This document shows positions 15,590 through 23,636 of a stretch of DNA of 33,541 nt, one piece after another (position 1 is the stretch's first letter; the number at the start of each line of letters is the position of its first letter). The stretch is from Candidatus Latescibacterota bacterium (lineage in GTDB: Bacteria > Latescibacterota > UBA2968 > UBA8231): positions 1-33,541 of the forward strand of contig JAJEIO010000035.1 of NCBI GenBank assembly GCA_022827835.1. Reading direction: 5' to 3'. The position numbers and the translations under genes are program-made. The notes beneath the pieces are model-generated. The model made no database searches. It saw only the letters and a program-made list of their open reading frames with translations, and was not told where the DNA came from.

Positions 15590-16249
15590 TAGATCGTCCG
15601 CGCCCGAGCGCGCCAAAACAACGGCCCACAGGCGGTCGCTCCCCACGGCTTGAGCACAGGCTACCATGGTCTCCCCGGTCGTCCACACGTCATCTACTAT
15701 CCCGATCCGAACGCTTGTAGGCAGCGCGGCCACGGGAGCAAAGGCACCGAGGAGATTGGCGCGGCGTTCCTCGGCCGACAAAAGGGCTTGCTGCCGCGTA
15801 TTTTTTCGTCGCCGCACGACTCCGTGGCACACGGGGATGCCGAGTGCGGCCCCCAACCCAGCGGCGATTTCCGTGCTCTGATTGAACCCGCGCTCCCGCT
15901 GCCGAGCCGGGTGCAAAGGCACGGGCAACAAGCAATCCAGCGGAGCGAGTTGCTCAGCCAAGCACTGCCCCATGCGCTCGCCCAACGCCCTCCCTAGCCG
16001 CACTTGGTTGCGAAATTTAAGCGCATAAATGGCCTGTTGCAGCGCACCGGTGAACGGCCCCAAGGCGACAATCTTTTCAAAGGCACGGCCTTCGTCTTCG
16101 ACCCGAAAACGTGGACGACGCGTAACAATCTCCGCCCAACACGATCCGCATAGCAACTCGACGGCTTCAATGTCCGCTTCGCAAACCGCGCAGTGCGGAG
16201 GATAGGCAAAGTCCAACAGGGCACGACCCCATGTCTGTAGTGTTTCCAT
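15581..16249 (-). CDS. comF: ComF-type phosphoribosyltransferase
   Basis: About 222 aa. The N-terminus carries a four-cysteine zinc site (C20, C23, C34, C37; CAVC and CGSC) and the rest is a type I phosphoribosyltransferase fold ending with the PRPP-binding loop IVDDVWTTGETM. The middle holds LVPVPLHP-like LLPVPLHPARQRERGFNQS, the ComF/GntX signature. In competent bacteria ComF assists handling of imported single-stranded DNA; otherwise its role is not settled. I prefer ATG 16249; a GTG 9 nt upstream (16258) is an alternative, neither with a strong ribosome site. It lies upstream of the pfkA unit in the same direction. Confidence 0.9.
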   Translation of the reverse strand: METLQTWGRALLDFAYPPHCAVCEADIEAVELLCGSCWAEIVTRRPRFRVEDEGRAFEKIVALGPFTGALQQAIYALKFRNQVRLGRALGERMGQCLAEQLAPLDCLLPVPLHPARQRERGFNQSTEIAAGLGAALGIPVCHGVVRRRKNTRQQALLSAEERRANLLGAFAPVAALPTSVRIGIVDDVWTTGETMVACAQAVGSDRLWAVVLARSGADDLLT

Positions 16250-16279
16250 TTCGCCCACTGTTTGTTACCTAAGAGCCAC

Positions 16280-16346
16280 GCATGGGCATGTCGCACTGTG
16301 TTTTGTACAACAAAGAAAAAAACGTGCCAACCCAACATGCCCGTGC
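16280..16346. repeat. 12-bp imperfect inverted repeat
   Basis: GCATGGGCATGT (16280-16291) faces ACATGCCCGTGC (16335-16346); the arms are complementary with one mismatch, separated by 43 nt. A further CATGCCC lies at 16376-16382. It could be an operator cluster, or the scar of a small element. I see no transposase. Confidence 0.45.
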
Positions 16347-16466
16347 CCTCTGCGACCTAGCGCGGCACACAAGATCATGCCCTACCGTTGCTGCGACTGC
16401 CGCAAATCGGACATAAAAACAGGCCGATGTCTCTATGGACATATCAGATTGTTTTTATTGATTTTA

Positions 16467-16498
16467 TAGTATTTTTTCTGTAAATCTTAAAAATACTA
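16467..16498. repeat. AT-only hairpin in the NERD-helicase leader
   Basis: TAGTATTTTT (16467-16476) is the exact reverse complement of AAAAATACTA (16489-16498), loop 12 nt. It overlaps the -10-like TATAGT, so a repressor bound here would block a promoter reading toward the helicase gene. Function inferred only from position. Confidence 0.45.
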
Positions 16499-16609
16499 AA
16501 GCCAAGCGGCCCATTACTTGGTTTATGTCGTTTGAACTGTTGACAAGAAAATCAACAAAGAGGTTCTTTGAATCGCTCAAGCATTTTTTAGCAAAAAAGG
16601 AACCGCGAC

Positions 16610-18442
16610 ATGGCCATAATGATTCCCGATGTAATTCCTACCCACCAATCGGAAGAAATCATATTCAATAATCTCAAACACGCTGCCCAAGCCAGAGAGT
16701 GGATAGTACTTCATTCTATCAACGTGGAAAATTCCAACCACCCCGAAAGGCCACGCGAGATTGATTTCGTCATTCTCATTCCCCAATACTGCTCTGTTAT
16801 CTGCTTGGATGCGAAAGCCGGTGGCTACGACCTTAGGGGCGGGCAATGGTATAGCTCATACGCCACTGAACCGCTAGAAATACCGCCCCCTGCCCGAGCT
16901 CTAAGTGCTATGTACGACCTAGGAATACAATTTAGTACCTACTTTAGCACCCATCCCGCGCTTTCTATTGGGTGCGCCGTAGCGTTCACGGATGCAAAAG
17001 AGCCTGACAGTTCACCGACGCATCAGGCAAAGTTGATATGGGCGGATGACGCTCGAGATCCTAATAGGTTGAGCAAAGAGATAGAAGAGCATGCTAAAGC
17101 CCTATCCAACGATATTCAGGTTGCACAACAGAAAAACTTGGACAAGCTGCGAAGTGAATTGGAGAACAATATGACATTGGAACCAATCAAAAGACCGGAA
17201 ACGATAATCCGTTCGGATTTAGCTACTCTCCGCCCGCACTTGCTCCGCCTGACAACCGACCAACTCAACAGCTTGAAGAGAGTAAAGCTGAATCCCCGCT
17301 GCAAAATTGACGGCGCAGCAGGTACAGGCAAGACCGTTCTCGCGATGGAACTGGCAAGACGGCGTTGCGAAGAAGAGGGCGAGACCGTGGCCCTGCTGTG
17401 CAGCAACCCTAATCTGAGCGACCGTTTCGATAAATGGACGAAAACACTTTCCACGGCCAGCGGTGGCAAGGTTGTGGCAGGTACGCCCGCAACGTTGCCA
17501 AATTGGGCTTTTAGAGAAGCCAGCGATCTCAGGGGTAAGCACCACAGACGCCTGAAGGATTCGCCCGAGCTCGAAGGGTCGCTGAAGTTCCGCTACCTAG
17601 AAAGCCAATGGAAACAATTCATAGACGAGACGGTTGAAGACTTGAAACAGGTGGGGGAGGGCGTTTTCGACTATCTGATAGTTGACGAGGCTCAGAATAT
17701 GTGCGACAAGGTGTTTCTAGAGCTGATGAAAGCACTGTTGAAAGATGGATTGGCTAACGGACGCTGGACCATGTTCGGTGATTTCAAATACCAGAATATC
17801 GTCTCCCCTGATTTTCACAAAAAGGCAGAGGAGGTGCTGGAAGACTTTGGTCTCAACTGGGCCAACGATGAATTGGAAACCAACTGTCGGAACACGCACG
17901 AGATAGCCTCCGCAGTCGCCAAATTTGTCGGTATCGGCTCGCCCCCTATTTCCGGTGTCCACGGCCCACTCGTTCAACTCGAATACTTCAAATATCAAGA
18001 TAAATTAGAAGATGTGCTGGACCGCCTTGTCAATAGCTTGAAAGAGAGAGAATTCGGCTCCCAGCAGATCATTTTGCTGTCTAGCGACGCCGACAATGAA
18101 TTCAGTAAAAGAACTTATGGCGGTTGGGAATTAAAGAATATAGGTCAGACAAAAATAAAAAAACACAAAGGAAAGGGAATAGAACCTCATCTGGTTCCCG
18201 CTGGTCCGGACAACATGCTCAGATACAGCAACATCTACGACTTCCAAGGCTTGGAAAGCGAAGTGGCTATCTTAGTTATGCCTGTAACCGACAACCAGAC
18301 AATTTTGGGAGACTCCGTCACCCTACCTGAATATCCACACCTGCGAAGAATACTCTATATCGGCATGAGCCGAGCCAAGGCAATGCTCATCATCGTTGCC
18401 GATGAGGGATACAAAGACTTCTTGGAGCCACCCGGACTATAG
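16610..18442 (+). CDS. NERD-domain nuclease fused to superfamily 1 helicase
   Basis: A 610-aa protein starting at ATG 16610 after AAAGGAA. Residues 12-130 form a NERD domain, a nuclease-like fold of the PD-(D/E)xK type: REIDFVIL (D52) and CLDAKAG (D67, K69) match the catalytic pattern. Residues 215-605 are a UvrD/Pif1-like SF1 helicase: Walker A GAAGTGKT (235-242), Walker B with DEAQ (359-362), an arginine motif in ETNCRN (423-428), FQGLES (545-550) and YIGMSRAK (583-590). All core ATPase residues are intact. Proteins of this build turn up in defence islands and mobile regions, but some occur alone in chromosomes, so the role is uncertain. Base composition looks lower in G+C than neighbours. 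It ends 4 nt before the convergent TPR gene. Confidence 0.88.
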   Translation: MAIMIPDVIPTHQSEEIIFNNLKHAAQAREWIVLHSINVENSNHPERPREIDFVILIPQYCSVICLDAKAGGYDLRGGQWYSSYATEPLEIPPPARALSAMYDLGIQFSTYFSTHPALSIGCAVAFTDAKEPDSSPTHQAKLIWADDARDPNRLSKEIEEHAKALSNDIQVAQQKNLDKLRSELENNMTLEPIKRPETIIRSDLATLRPHLLRLTTDQLNSLKRVKLNPRCKIDGAAGTGKTVLAMELARRRCEEEGETVALLCSNPNLSDRFDKWTKTLSTASGGKVVAGTPATLPNWAFREASDLRGKHHRRLKDSPELEGSLKFRYLESQWKQFIDETVEDLKQVGEGVFDYLIVDEAQNMCDKVFLELMKALLKDGLANGRWTMFGDFKYQNIVSPDFHKKAEEVLEDFGLNWANDELETNCRNTHEIASAVAKFVGIGSPPISGVHGPLVQLEYFKYQDKLEDVLDRLVNSLKEREFGSQQIILLSSDADNEFSKRTYGGWELKNIGQTKIKKHKGKGIEPHLVPAGPDNMLRYSNIYDFQGLESEVAILVMPVTDNQTILGDSVTLPEYPHLRRILYIGMSRAKAMLIIVADEGYKDFLEPPGL

Positions 18443-18446
18443 TATA

Positions 18447-20330
18447 TCAGCCAAGCCTGCCCTGAGACCTATGGAGGAGGCTTTGGATATGCTCTCTGAC
18501 CTTGTCGTGGTCGCTATAACCTAATTCCAATGCCCTTTCAAAGTACCGCCTAGCGTTCTTGTGGTCCTCAAAAAATCGGCGTAGGACACCGTAGAGATAG
18601 TAATCGGCAGCACTTTCAGGCTCATCGGGAATCCTACTCTTCAATCGTTTGACGGCCTCATCAGCCGCCGCCTTTCCTCCGAGTGCAAAGTTACGATCTA
18701 AGGAGGCAGTCTCATAGTTGGGACAGAGCCTAACAGCGTTGTCGTATTCTTGGATGGCGCGGTCATACGCCCCTTTACTGCCGTAGGCGTTTCCCCTGTT
18801 GATGTAGGCTAAGGCATGTTCAGGATCGAGTTTGATGGCCTTATCATGGTCTTGGATGGCGCGGTCATACGCCCCTTTAAGCTGGTAGGCGATTCCCCTG
18901 TTGGTGTAGGCTAAGGCATGTTCAGGATCGAGTTTGATGGCCTTATCATAGTCTTGGATGGCGCGGTCATACGCCCCTTTATTGACGTAGGCGCCTCCCC
19001 TCACGGCGTAGGCTGCGGCATGTTCAGGATCGAGTTTGATGGCCTTATCATAGTCTTGAATGGCGCGGTCATACGCCCAGGTGTCGGCGTAGGCGTTTCC
19101 CCTGTTGATGTCATACGTCCTGGTGTCGACGTAGGCGTTTCCCCTGCGGATGTAGGCGTCGGCATGTTCAGGGGCGAGTTCGATGGCCTGGTTAAAGTCC
19201 TCGATGGCACGGTCATACGCCCCGGTGTGGGCGTAAGCAAGTCCCCTGTTGTTATAGGCATCGGCGTCTTCAGGGTTGAGTTGTAGGACCTTGTCGTAGT
19301 CTTCGATGGCGCGGTCATACGCCCCTTTACTGCCGTAGGCGTTTCCCCTTTTGTAGTAGGCGTCGGCATCTTCAGGGTTAAGTTCGATGGCCTGGTTAAA
19401 GTCCTCAATGGCACGGTCATACGCCCCGGTGTCGCCGTAAGCAAGTCCCCTGTTGATGTAGGCTACGGCAAATTCAGGATTAAGTTCGATGGCTTGGTTA
19501 AAGTCCTCGATGGCACGGTCATACGCCCCGGTGTCATAGTAGGCGCTCCCCCTTTCGTAGTAGGCTACGGCATCTTTAGGGTTGAGTTGTAGGGCCTTGT
19601 CGTAGTCTTGGATGGCGCGAGCATACGCCCCGGTGTAGGCGTAGGCGTTTCCCCTGTAGGTGTAGGCGTTGTAGGCGTCGGCATCTTCAGGGGCGAGTTC
19701 GATGGCCTTATCATAGTCTTGGATGGCGCGAGCATACGCCCCTATTGCGGCGGAGGCGAGTCCCCTTTTGTAGTAGGCTACGGCATCTTCAGGGTTGAGT
19801 TGTAGGGCCTTGTCGTAGTCTTGGATGGCGGGAGTATACGCCCCTATTGCGGCGGAGGCGCTTCCCCTGTAGGTGTAGGCGTTGTAGGCGTCGGCATCTT
19901 CAGGGGCGAGTTCGATGGCTTGGTTAAAGTCCTTGATGGCACGGTCATACGCCCCGGTGTCGCCGTAAGCGAGTCCCCTGTTGTTATAGGCTACATAGGC
20001 TACGGCATCTTTAGGGTTGAGTTGTAGGGCCTTGTCGTAGTCTTGGATGGCGCGAGTATACGCCCCGGTGTGGGCGTAGGCGTCTCCCCTGCTGATGTAG
20101 GCTACGGCAAATTCAGGATTAAGTTCGATGGCCTTATCATGGTCTTCGATGGCGCGGTCATACACCCCTTTAAGCCCGTAGGCGTTTCCCCTGTAGTAGT
20201 AGGCTTCGGCATCATCCGGATCAAGCCGTAGAGCTTCTGTGCAATAAACGATTGCTCGGTCGTAATCCCCCCTTTCATAGCAGGCGATTCCGCGTCTGAG
20301 ATAGTTCTTAACTTGGTCAGAAGCGACCAT
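18447..20330 (-). CDS. TPR-repeat protein with near-identical tandem repeats
   Basis: A 627-aa protein starting at ATG 20330 behind AAGGAGGT. No signal peptide is visible, so it should be cytoplasmic. From residue 10 to about 530 it is built of 15 full tetratricopeptide repeats of 34 residues of the form (Y-x-x-R-G-N-A-Y...AYDRAIQDYDKAI.L.PE.A.A) plus one truncated unit of about 16 residues (YIRRGNAYVDTRTYDI). Three units are 37 residues, with an extra AYxA. TPR arrays form superhelical protein-binding scaffolds. The C-terminal about 100 residues (from LGGKAAADEAVKRL) are a further helical TPR-like tail. The function is unknown. It sits opposite the NERD-helicase gene, tail to tail. Confidence 0.9.
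   Translation of the reverse strand: MVASDQVKNYLRRGIACYERGDYDRAIVYCTEALRLDPDDAEAYYYRGNAYGLKGVYDRAIEDHDKAIELNPEFAVAYISRGDAYAHTGAYTRAIQDYDKALQLNPKDAVAYVAYNNRGLAYGDTGAYDRAIKDFNQAIELAPEDADAYNAYTYRGSASAAIGAYTPAIQDYDKALQLNPEDAVAYYKRGLASAAIGAYARAIQDYDKAIELAPEDADAYNAYTYRGNAYAYTGAYARAIQDYDKALQLNPKDAVAYYERGSAYYDTGAYDRAIEDFNQAIELNPEFAVAYINRGLAYGDTGAYDRAIEDFNQAIELNPEDADAYYKRGNAYGSKGAYDRAIEDYDKVLQLNPEDADAYNNRGLAYAHTGAYDRAIEDFNQAIELAPEHADAYIRRGNAYVDTRTYDINRGNAYADTWAYDRAIQDYDKAIKLDPEHAAAYAVRGGAYVNKGAYDRAIQDYDKAIKLDPEHALAYTNRGIAYQLKGAYDRAIQDHDKAIKLDPEHALAYINRGNAYGSKGAYDRAIQEYDNAVRLCPNYETASLDRNFALGGKAAADEAVKRLKSRIPDEPESAADYYLYGVLRRFFEDHKNARRYFERALELGYSDHDKVREHIQSLLHRSQGRLG
18759..20310 (-). repeat. 102-bp tandem DNA repeats coding the TPR array
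   Basis: The sequence GCGGTCATACGCCCC recurs at a 102-nt period (for example from 18759, 18861 and 18963) through most of the TPR gene, with neighbouring units nearly identical over their whole length. One unit is shortened near 19090-19125 and three are 9 nt longer. The high DNA identity points to recent duplication or gene conversion, and makes the copy number prone to change and to short-read assembly error. Confidence 0.85.
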
Positions 20331-20510
20331 GCGACAACCTCCTTTTTGAGTGGCTCTATAAATATTTCCTAGGCGCAGAAACCGTGCAAAAATAGCGCAC
20401 GTCCACCGCTACGGCAATTTCGGAATCTCCCCTAGCCCTTTGCCATAATTCACCATTTTCCATATTTCAATATAGAGTGTGCCCAATATACCCCTAACAG
20501 AGGACCAATC

Positions 20511-23399
20511 ATGCCCCTGCTATACGCGCTCGTCTTTCTCGCCTTGGCCGAGGCCCTTCCCGCCGAGTACAACCTACTCCACGGCCCGGACCCCAAAGAC
20601 CCCATGGCGGCCCATATCTACCAATTGGACAACGGCCTCACGGTGTATCTGACCCAAAACGCAGAAGAGCCGCGCTTCTACGCCGAAATCGCCGTTCGCG
20701 CCGGTTCCAAGCACGACCCCCAAGACGCCACCGGCATCGCCCATTACCTAGAGCACATGCTCTTCAAGGGCAGCAAAAAAATCGGCACCCTCGACTACGA
20801 AAAGGAGCAGGTCCATCTCGACCGCATCGAGGCGCTCTACGAGCAGCACTTTGGCGAGACCGACCCGGAAAAAAGGGCCGCAATCTACGCCGAGATCAAC
20901 GCCGAAAACCAACTCGCCGCCGCGTACGCCATTCCCAATGAACTCGACCGCCTCTACACCGCAATGGGCGAGCGCGGCCTCAACGCCCACACCTGGGTCG
21001 AGGAAACCGTCTATAAAGTGGAACTGCCGGCCAATCGTCTGGCGCAATGGGCCAAGGTCGAGGCCGAACGCTTTCACGAACCCGTCTTCCGCCTCTTCCA
21101 AACCGAGCTGGAAACCGTCTATGAGGAGAAAAACCGCTCCCTCGACAACAAGGGCCGCGTCATCCACAAGGCTGTCCAAGAGCAATTCTACAAGATCCAT
21201 CCCTATCGCATCACCACACTAGGCACAGTAGAGCACCTAAAAAATCCCTCACTGGAGCGCATGTACGAATTTTACAACACGTATTACGTGCCCAACAACA
21301 TGGCGATTTTCATCTCCGGCGACATCGACATCGACGAGACTATCCAGCTCATCGACCGCGAATTTTCTCTCTGGGAGCGCAGGGAGCTGCCCCAATTTCC
21401 CGACTACAAAGAGCCTGCGATCGACGAAGTGGAACGGACCGAGGTCAATTATCCCGGCGAGGAATACGTGCTGTTGGCTTTCCGCACGGCCGAGCGCTCG
21501 CACGAGGACGCCGAGACGCTGCAAATCCTCGACATGATCCTCGACAACGCCACGGCCGGGCTGATCAACCTCAATCTCAACCAGCAGCAGAAGGTGCGCG
21601 AGGCCGGCTCCTATCCCTATCTACTCAACGACTATGGTGCCCAGTACTTGTGGGGCATCCCCAAACAGGACCAGACCCTTGAGGAAGTCGAAGCCCTGCT
21701 CTTGGAGCAGATTGACCTGATCAAGGAAGGGCAATTCGAGGATTGGATCATCCCGGCCATTGTCACCGATTTCAAGAAGAGCGTAAAGCAGGGGCAGGAA
21801 AACAACAATTCGCGGGTCAGCTTCATGCGCGATTCGTATCTCGGGTTTGAAGCATGGAGCCACGCGGTGCGCGCCCTCGACCGCATGGCCGAGATCGAAA
21901 AGCACGACATCGTCGAAGTCGCCAATAAGTACTTCAACGGAGCGCATGTCGCCGGCTACCGCCGCGACGGCGAGCAGGACATACCCGAGATCGCCAAGCC
22001 GCCCATCGACAAAATCGACATCGACGCCTCGCGCCAATCAACCTTTTTCGCCGAGGTCATGGCCATGCCCTTTGCGGAGGTCGAGCCGGCCTATCTCGTG
22101 CCCGAGCGCGACTTTACCACCCGCGAACTAGCGGGAGGCAGCAAGCTCTACTACGCCCGCAACCCGCTCAACGACCTCTTTGAATTTTCTATCGCAATCG
22201 ACATCGGCTCCCTAACCGAAAAGCGTCTGCCCGTGGCCCGCGAACTGCTCGACAAGTCGGGCACCCCGCGCTTTACCTCCGAAAAGTTGAAAAAGGAGTG
22301 GTACAAGTTGGGCACCGACTTTAGGATGAGCGTCGGCGACCAAGAGACCACGATTTCCATATCGGGCCTCGACGAAAACTTCGCCGCGTCGCTTGCACTT
22401 TTGTCCGAGCTAATGCACGGCCCGACTACCGACGACGCCACCCTCGCCGAGCTTCAGTCCATCATCATCGCTCGGCGCGATGACGCTCTCAAGGATCACC
22501 GCACCATCCACGAAGCTCTCTACCGCTATCACCGCTTAGGCGACATGGCGTACTACCGCCGGGTCCCCTCTAACGAGGAAGTTCGCGCACTGGGGCGTCA
22601 AGAGCTTATCGACCTACTCAGCGGCTTGCTCTCCTATCGCCAGACTCTCAGTTACACCGGGTCGCAAACTATCGAAGATGTCCAAGCCATCCTCGCCCAG
22701 CACTACCCGCTGCCTGAGTCTCCGGTCGAACCGCCGCCCTATCAGGTCCTAGAGTTTACCCAGCCCGAAAAAACCCAGATCTACTTCTTCGACAAGGAAA
22801 TGGCCCAAGCCCTAGTGAGGATCGAATACGTGGATGTGCCCTACCAAGCGGCGCTCGAGCCAGCAGTCGAACTGTTCAACGACTACTTCTACGGCGGCAT
22901 GGCCGGCATCGTATTCCAAGAGATTCGCGAAGCGCGCGCCCTCGCGTATTCGGTGGGTGCTCTCTACTTCAACGGCCGCGACAAAGCCGACTACAACTAC
23001 ATGGTCGGCGGCATGGGCACGCAAGCTGACAAGACACCCGAAGCGGTTGCGGCCTTCGCCGGCCTGCTCGACGATATCCCCTCCTCGCCCGAACGCTTTG
23101 CCGCCGCCCAGCTTTCAGTGCTCAACAAGTACCGCACTGAACGGCTCGGCTTCCGCTCGATACTGGGGACCGTACGCGGCTGGGAGCGCAAGGGGCTGAC
23201 CGGCGACCCGCGCGCATGGCGCTTTGAGCAAATCCAAGCCAGCGACCTCGACGAAGTGCTCGAATTCTACCGCCAACACGTCCAAGGACGCCCCAAGCTG
23301 ATTTCGATCACCGGCGACAAGAGCAAAATGGAACTAGAGGCTCTAGCAGCACAGGGCGAGATCGTCGAACTTGGCTTGGAGGACCTGTTCGCTTTCTGA
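20511..23399 (+). CDS. Two-half M16 (pitrilysin-type) zinc metallopeptidase, exported
   Basis: A 962-aa protein with a short hydrophobic N-terminus (about 2-16) that probably serves as a signal peptide into the periplasm. The inverted zinc motif HYLEH (H78, E81, H82) is intact, and the distal zinc glutamate should be in TELETVYEEKNR (198-209). An insertion of about 40 residues at 95-140 (YEKEQVHLDRIEAL...) increases the usual spacing. The second half (from about 515) is the catalytically inactive M16 copy, containing EIREARALAYSV, the conserved R/Y motif that closes the chamber. M16 enzymes degrade peptides in a clam-shell cavity. Start ATG 20511 follows AGAGGA. It is a single gene, followed by tRNA-Met. 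Confidence 0.92.
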   Translation: MPLLYALVFLALAEALPAEYNLLHGPDPKDPMAAHIYQLDNGLTVYLTQNAEEPRFYAEIAVRAGSKHDPQDATGIAHYLEHMLFKGSKKIGTLDYEKEQVHLDRIEALYEQHFGETDPEKRAAIYAEINAENQLAAAYAIPNELDRLYTAMGERGLNAHTWVEETVYKVELPANRLAQWAKVEAERFHEPVFRLFQTELETVYEEKNRSLDNKGRVIHKAVQEQFYKIHPYRITTLGTVEHLKNPSLERMYEFYNTYYVPNNMAIFISGDIDIDETIQLIDREFSLWERRELPQFPDYKEPAIDEVERTEVNYPGEEYVLLAFRTAERSHEDAETLQILDMILDNATAGLINLNLNQQQKVREAGSYPYLLNDYGAQYLWGIPKQDQTLEEVEALLLEQIDLIKEGQFEDWIIPAIVTDFKKSVKQGQENNNSRVSFMRDSYLGFEAWSHAVRALDRMAEIEKHDIVEVANKYFNGAHVAGYRRDGEQDIPEIAKPPIDKIDIDASRQSTFFAEVMAMPFAEVEPAYLVPERDFTTRELAGGSKLYYARNPLNDLFEFSIAIDIGSLTEKRLPVARELLDKSGTPRFTSEKLKKEWYKLGTDFRMSVGDQETTISISGLDENFAASLALLSELMHGPTTDDATLAELQSIIIARRDDALKDHRTIHEALYRYHRLGDMAYYRRVPSNEEVRALGRQELIDLLSGLLSYRQTLSYTGSQTIEDVQAILAQHYPLPESPVEPPPYQVLEFTQPEKTQIYFFDKEMAQALVRIEYVDVPYQAALEPAVELFNDYFYGGMAGIVFQEIREARALAYSVGALYFNGRDKADYNYMVGGMGTQADKTPEAVAAFAGLLDDIPSSPERFAAAQLSVLNKYRTERLGFRSILGTVRGWERKGLTGDPRAWRFEQIQASDLDEVLEFYRQHVQGRPKLISITGDKSKMELEALAAQGEIVELGLEDLFAF

Positions 23400-23405
23400 G
23401 TCCTA

Positions 23406-23434
23406 TTGACAAAGCCCCCCCCACCGTCTAGCTT
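23406..23434 (+). promoter_or_regulatory. Probable promoter for tRNA-Met
   Basis: TTGACA at 23406-23411 with a 17-nt spacer and TAGCTT at 23429-23434; the -10 is poor but the -35 is perfect. The start would be near 23441, close to the tRNA 5' end at 23449. The -35 lies just after the peptidase stop codon. Confidence 0.55.
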
Positions 23435-23448
23435 TTAAACAAGTTTTT

Positions 23449-23525
23449 GGCGGCGTAGCTCAGTTGGTTAGAGCAGTGGAATCATAATCCATGGGTCGGG
23501 GGTTCGAGTCCCTTCGCCGCTACCA
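23449..23525 (+). tRNA. tRNA-Met(CAT), elongator type
   Basis: A 77-nt cloverleaf with encoded CCA. Acceptor GGCGGCG/CGCCGCT has a terminal G-U pair; the D-arm is AGCTCAGTTGGTTAGAGC; the anticodon arm is GTGGA-ATCATAA-TCCAT, with anticodon CAT at 23483-23485; the T-arm is GGGGGTTCGAGTCCCTT. The absence of an initiator-type three-G/three-C anticodon stem argues for elongator methionine. A tRNA-Ile2 (lysidine at C34) cannot be fully excluded, but the overall body looks like elongator Met. Confidence 0.93.
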
Positions 23526-23563
23526 TATTTCTCGTCGCTAACTTTGGCGATTTGTTGTTTAAC

Positions 23564-23598
23564 ACAAGCCCCCGGGGGTCTCCTCCTCGGGGGCTTGT
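23564..23598. terminator. Hairpin terminator after tRNA-Met
   Basis: An 11-bp perfect stem ACAAGCCCCCG (23564-23574) with CGGGGGCTTGT (23588-23598), loop 13 nt. It follows the tRNA by 38 nt and precedes the convergent oxidoreductase. There is no clear T-run, so termination strength is uncertain. Confidence 0.6.
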
Positions 23599-23636
23599 CG
23601 CATGGGGCACCTAGATGATGCGGGCGAGTTGCAGCC

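Larger units (their letters stand above)
16250..16609. other. AT-rich intergenic region upstream of the NERD-helicase gene
   Basis: About 360 nt between divergent comF and the NERD-helicase gene. No gene of its own is seen. The half near comF (16260-16440) has a 12-bp inverted repeat (listed separately) and further copies of CATGCCC. The half near the helicase (16441-16600) is strongly AT-rich, contains a second inverted repeat, a TATAGT at 16465-16470 and a TTGACA at 16540-16545, but no well spaced -35/-10 pair. The composition contrasts with the surrounding G+C-rich DNA and fits acquired sequence. Confidence 0.5.

Noticed and set aside
16540..16570. Promoter with TTGACA at 16540 for the helicase gene
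   Set aside because: The expected -10 position reads GTTCTT; the match is too weak.
18918..20231. Several open frames on the plus strand across the TPR gene (for example 18918-19286, 19608-19805, 19821-20027)
   Set aside because: They are repetitive antisense translations of the TPR repeats, without ribosome sites or family resemblance. The minus-strand reading is a clear TPR protein.
18759..20310. CRISPR-like array
   Set aside because: The 102-bp units are in frame and code for TPRs; there are no short palindromic repeats with unique spacers.
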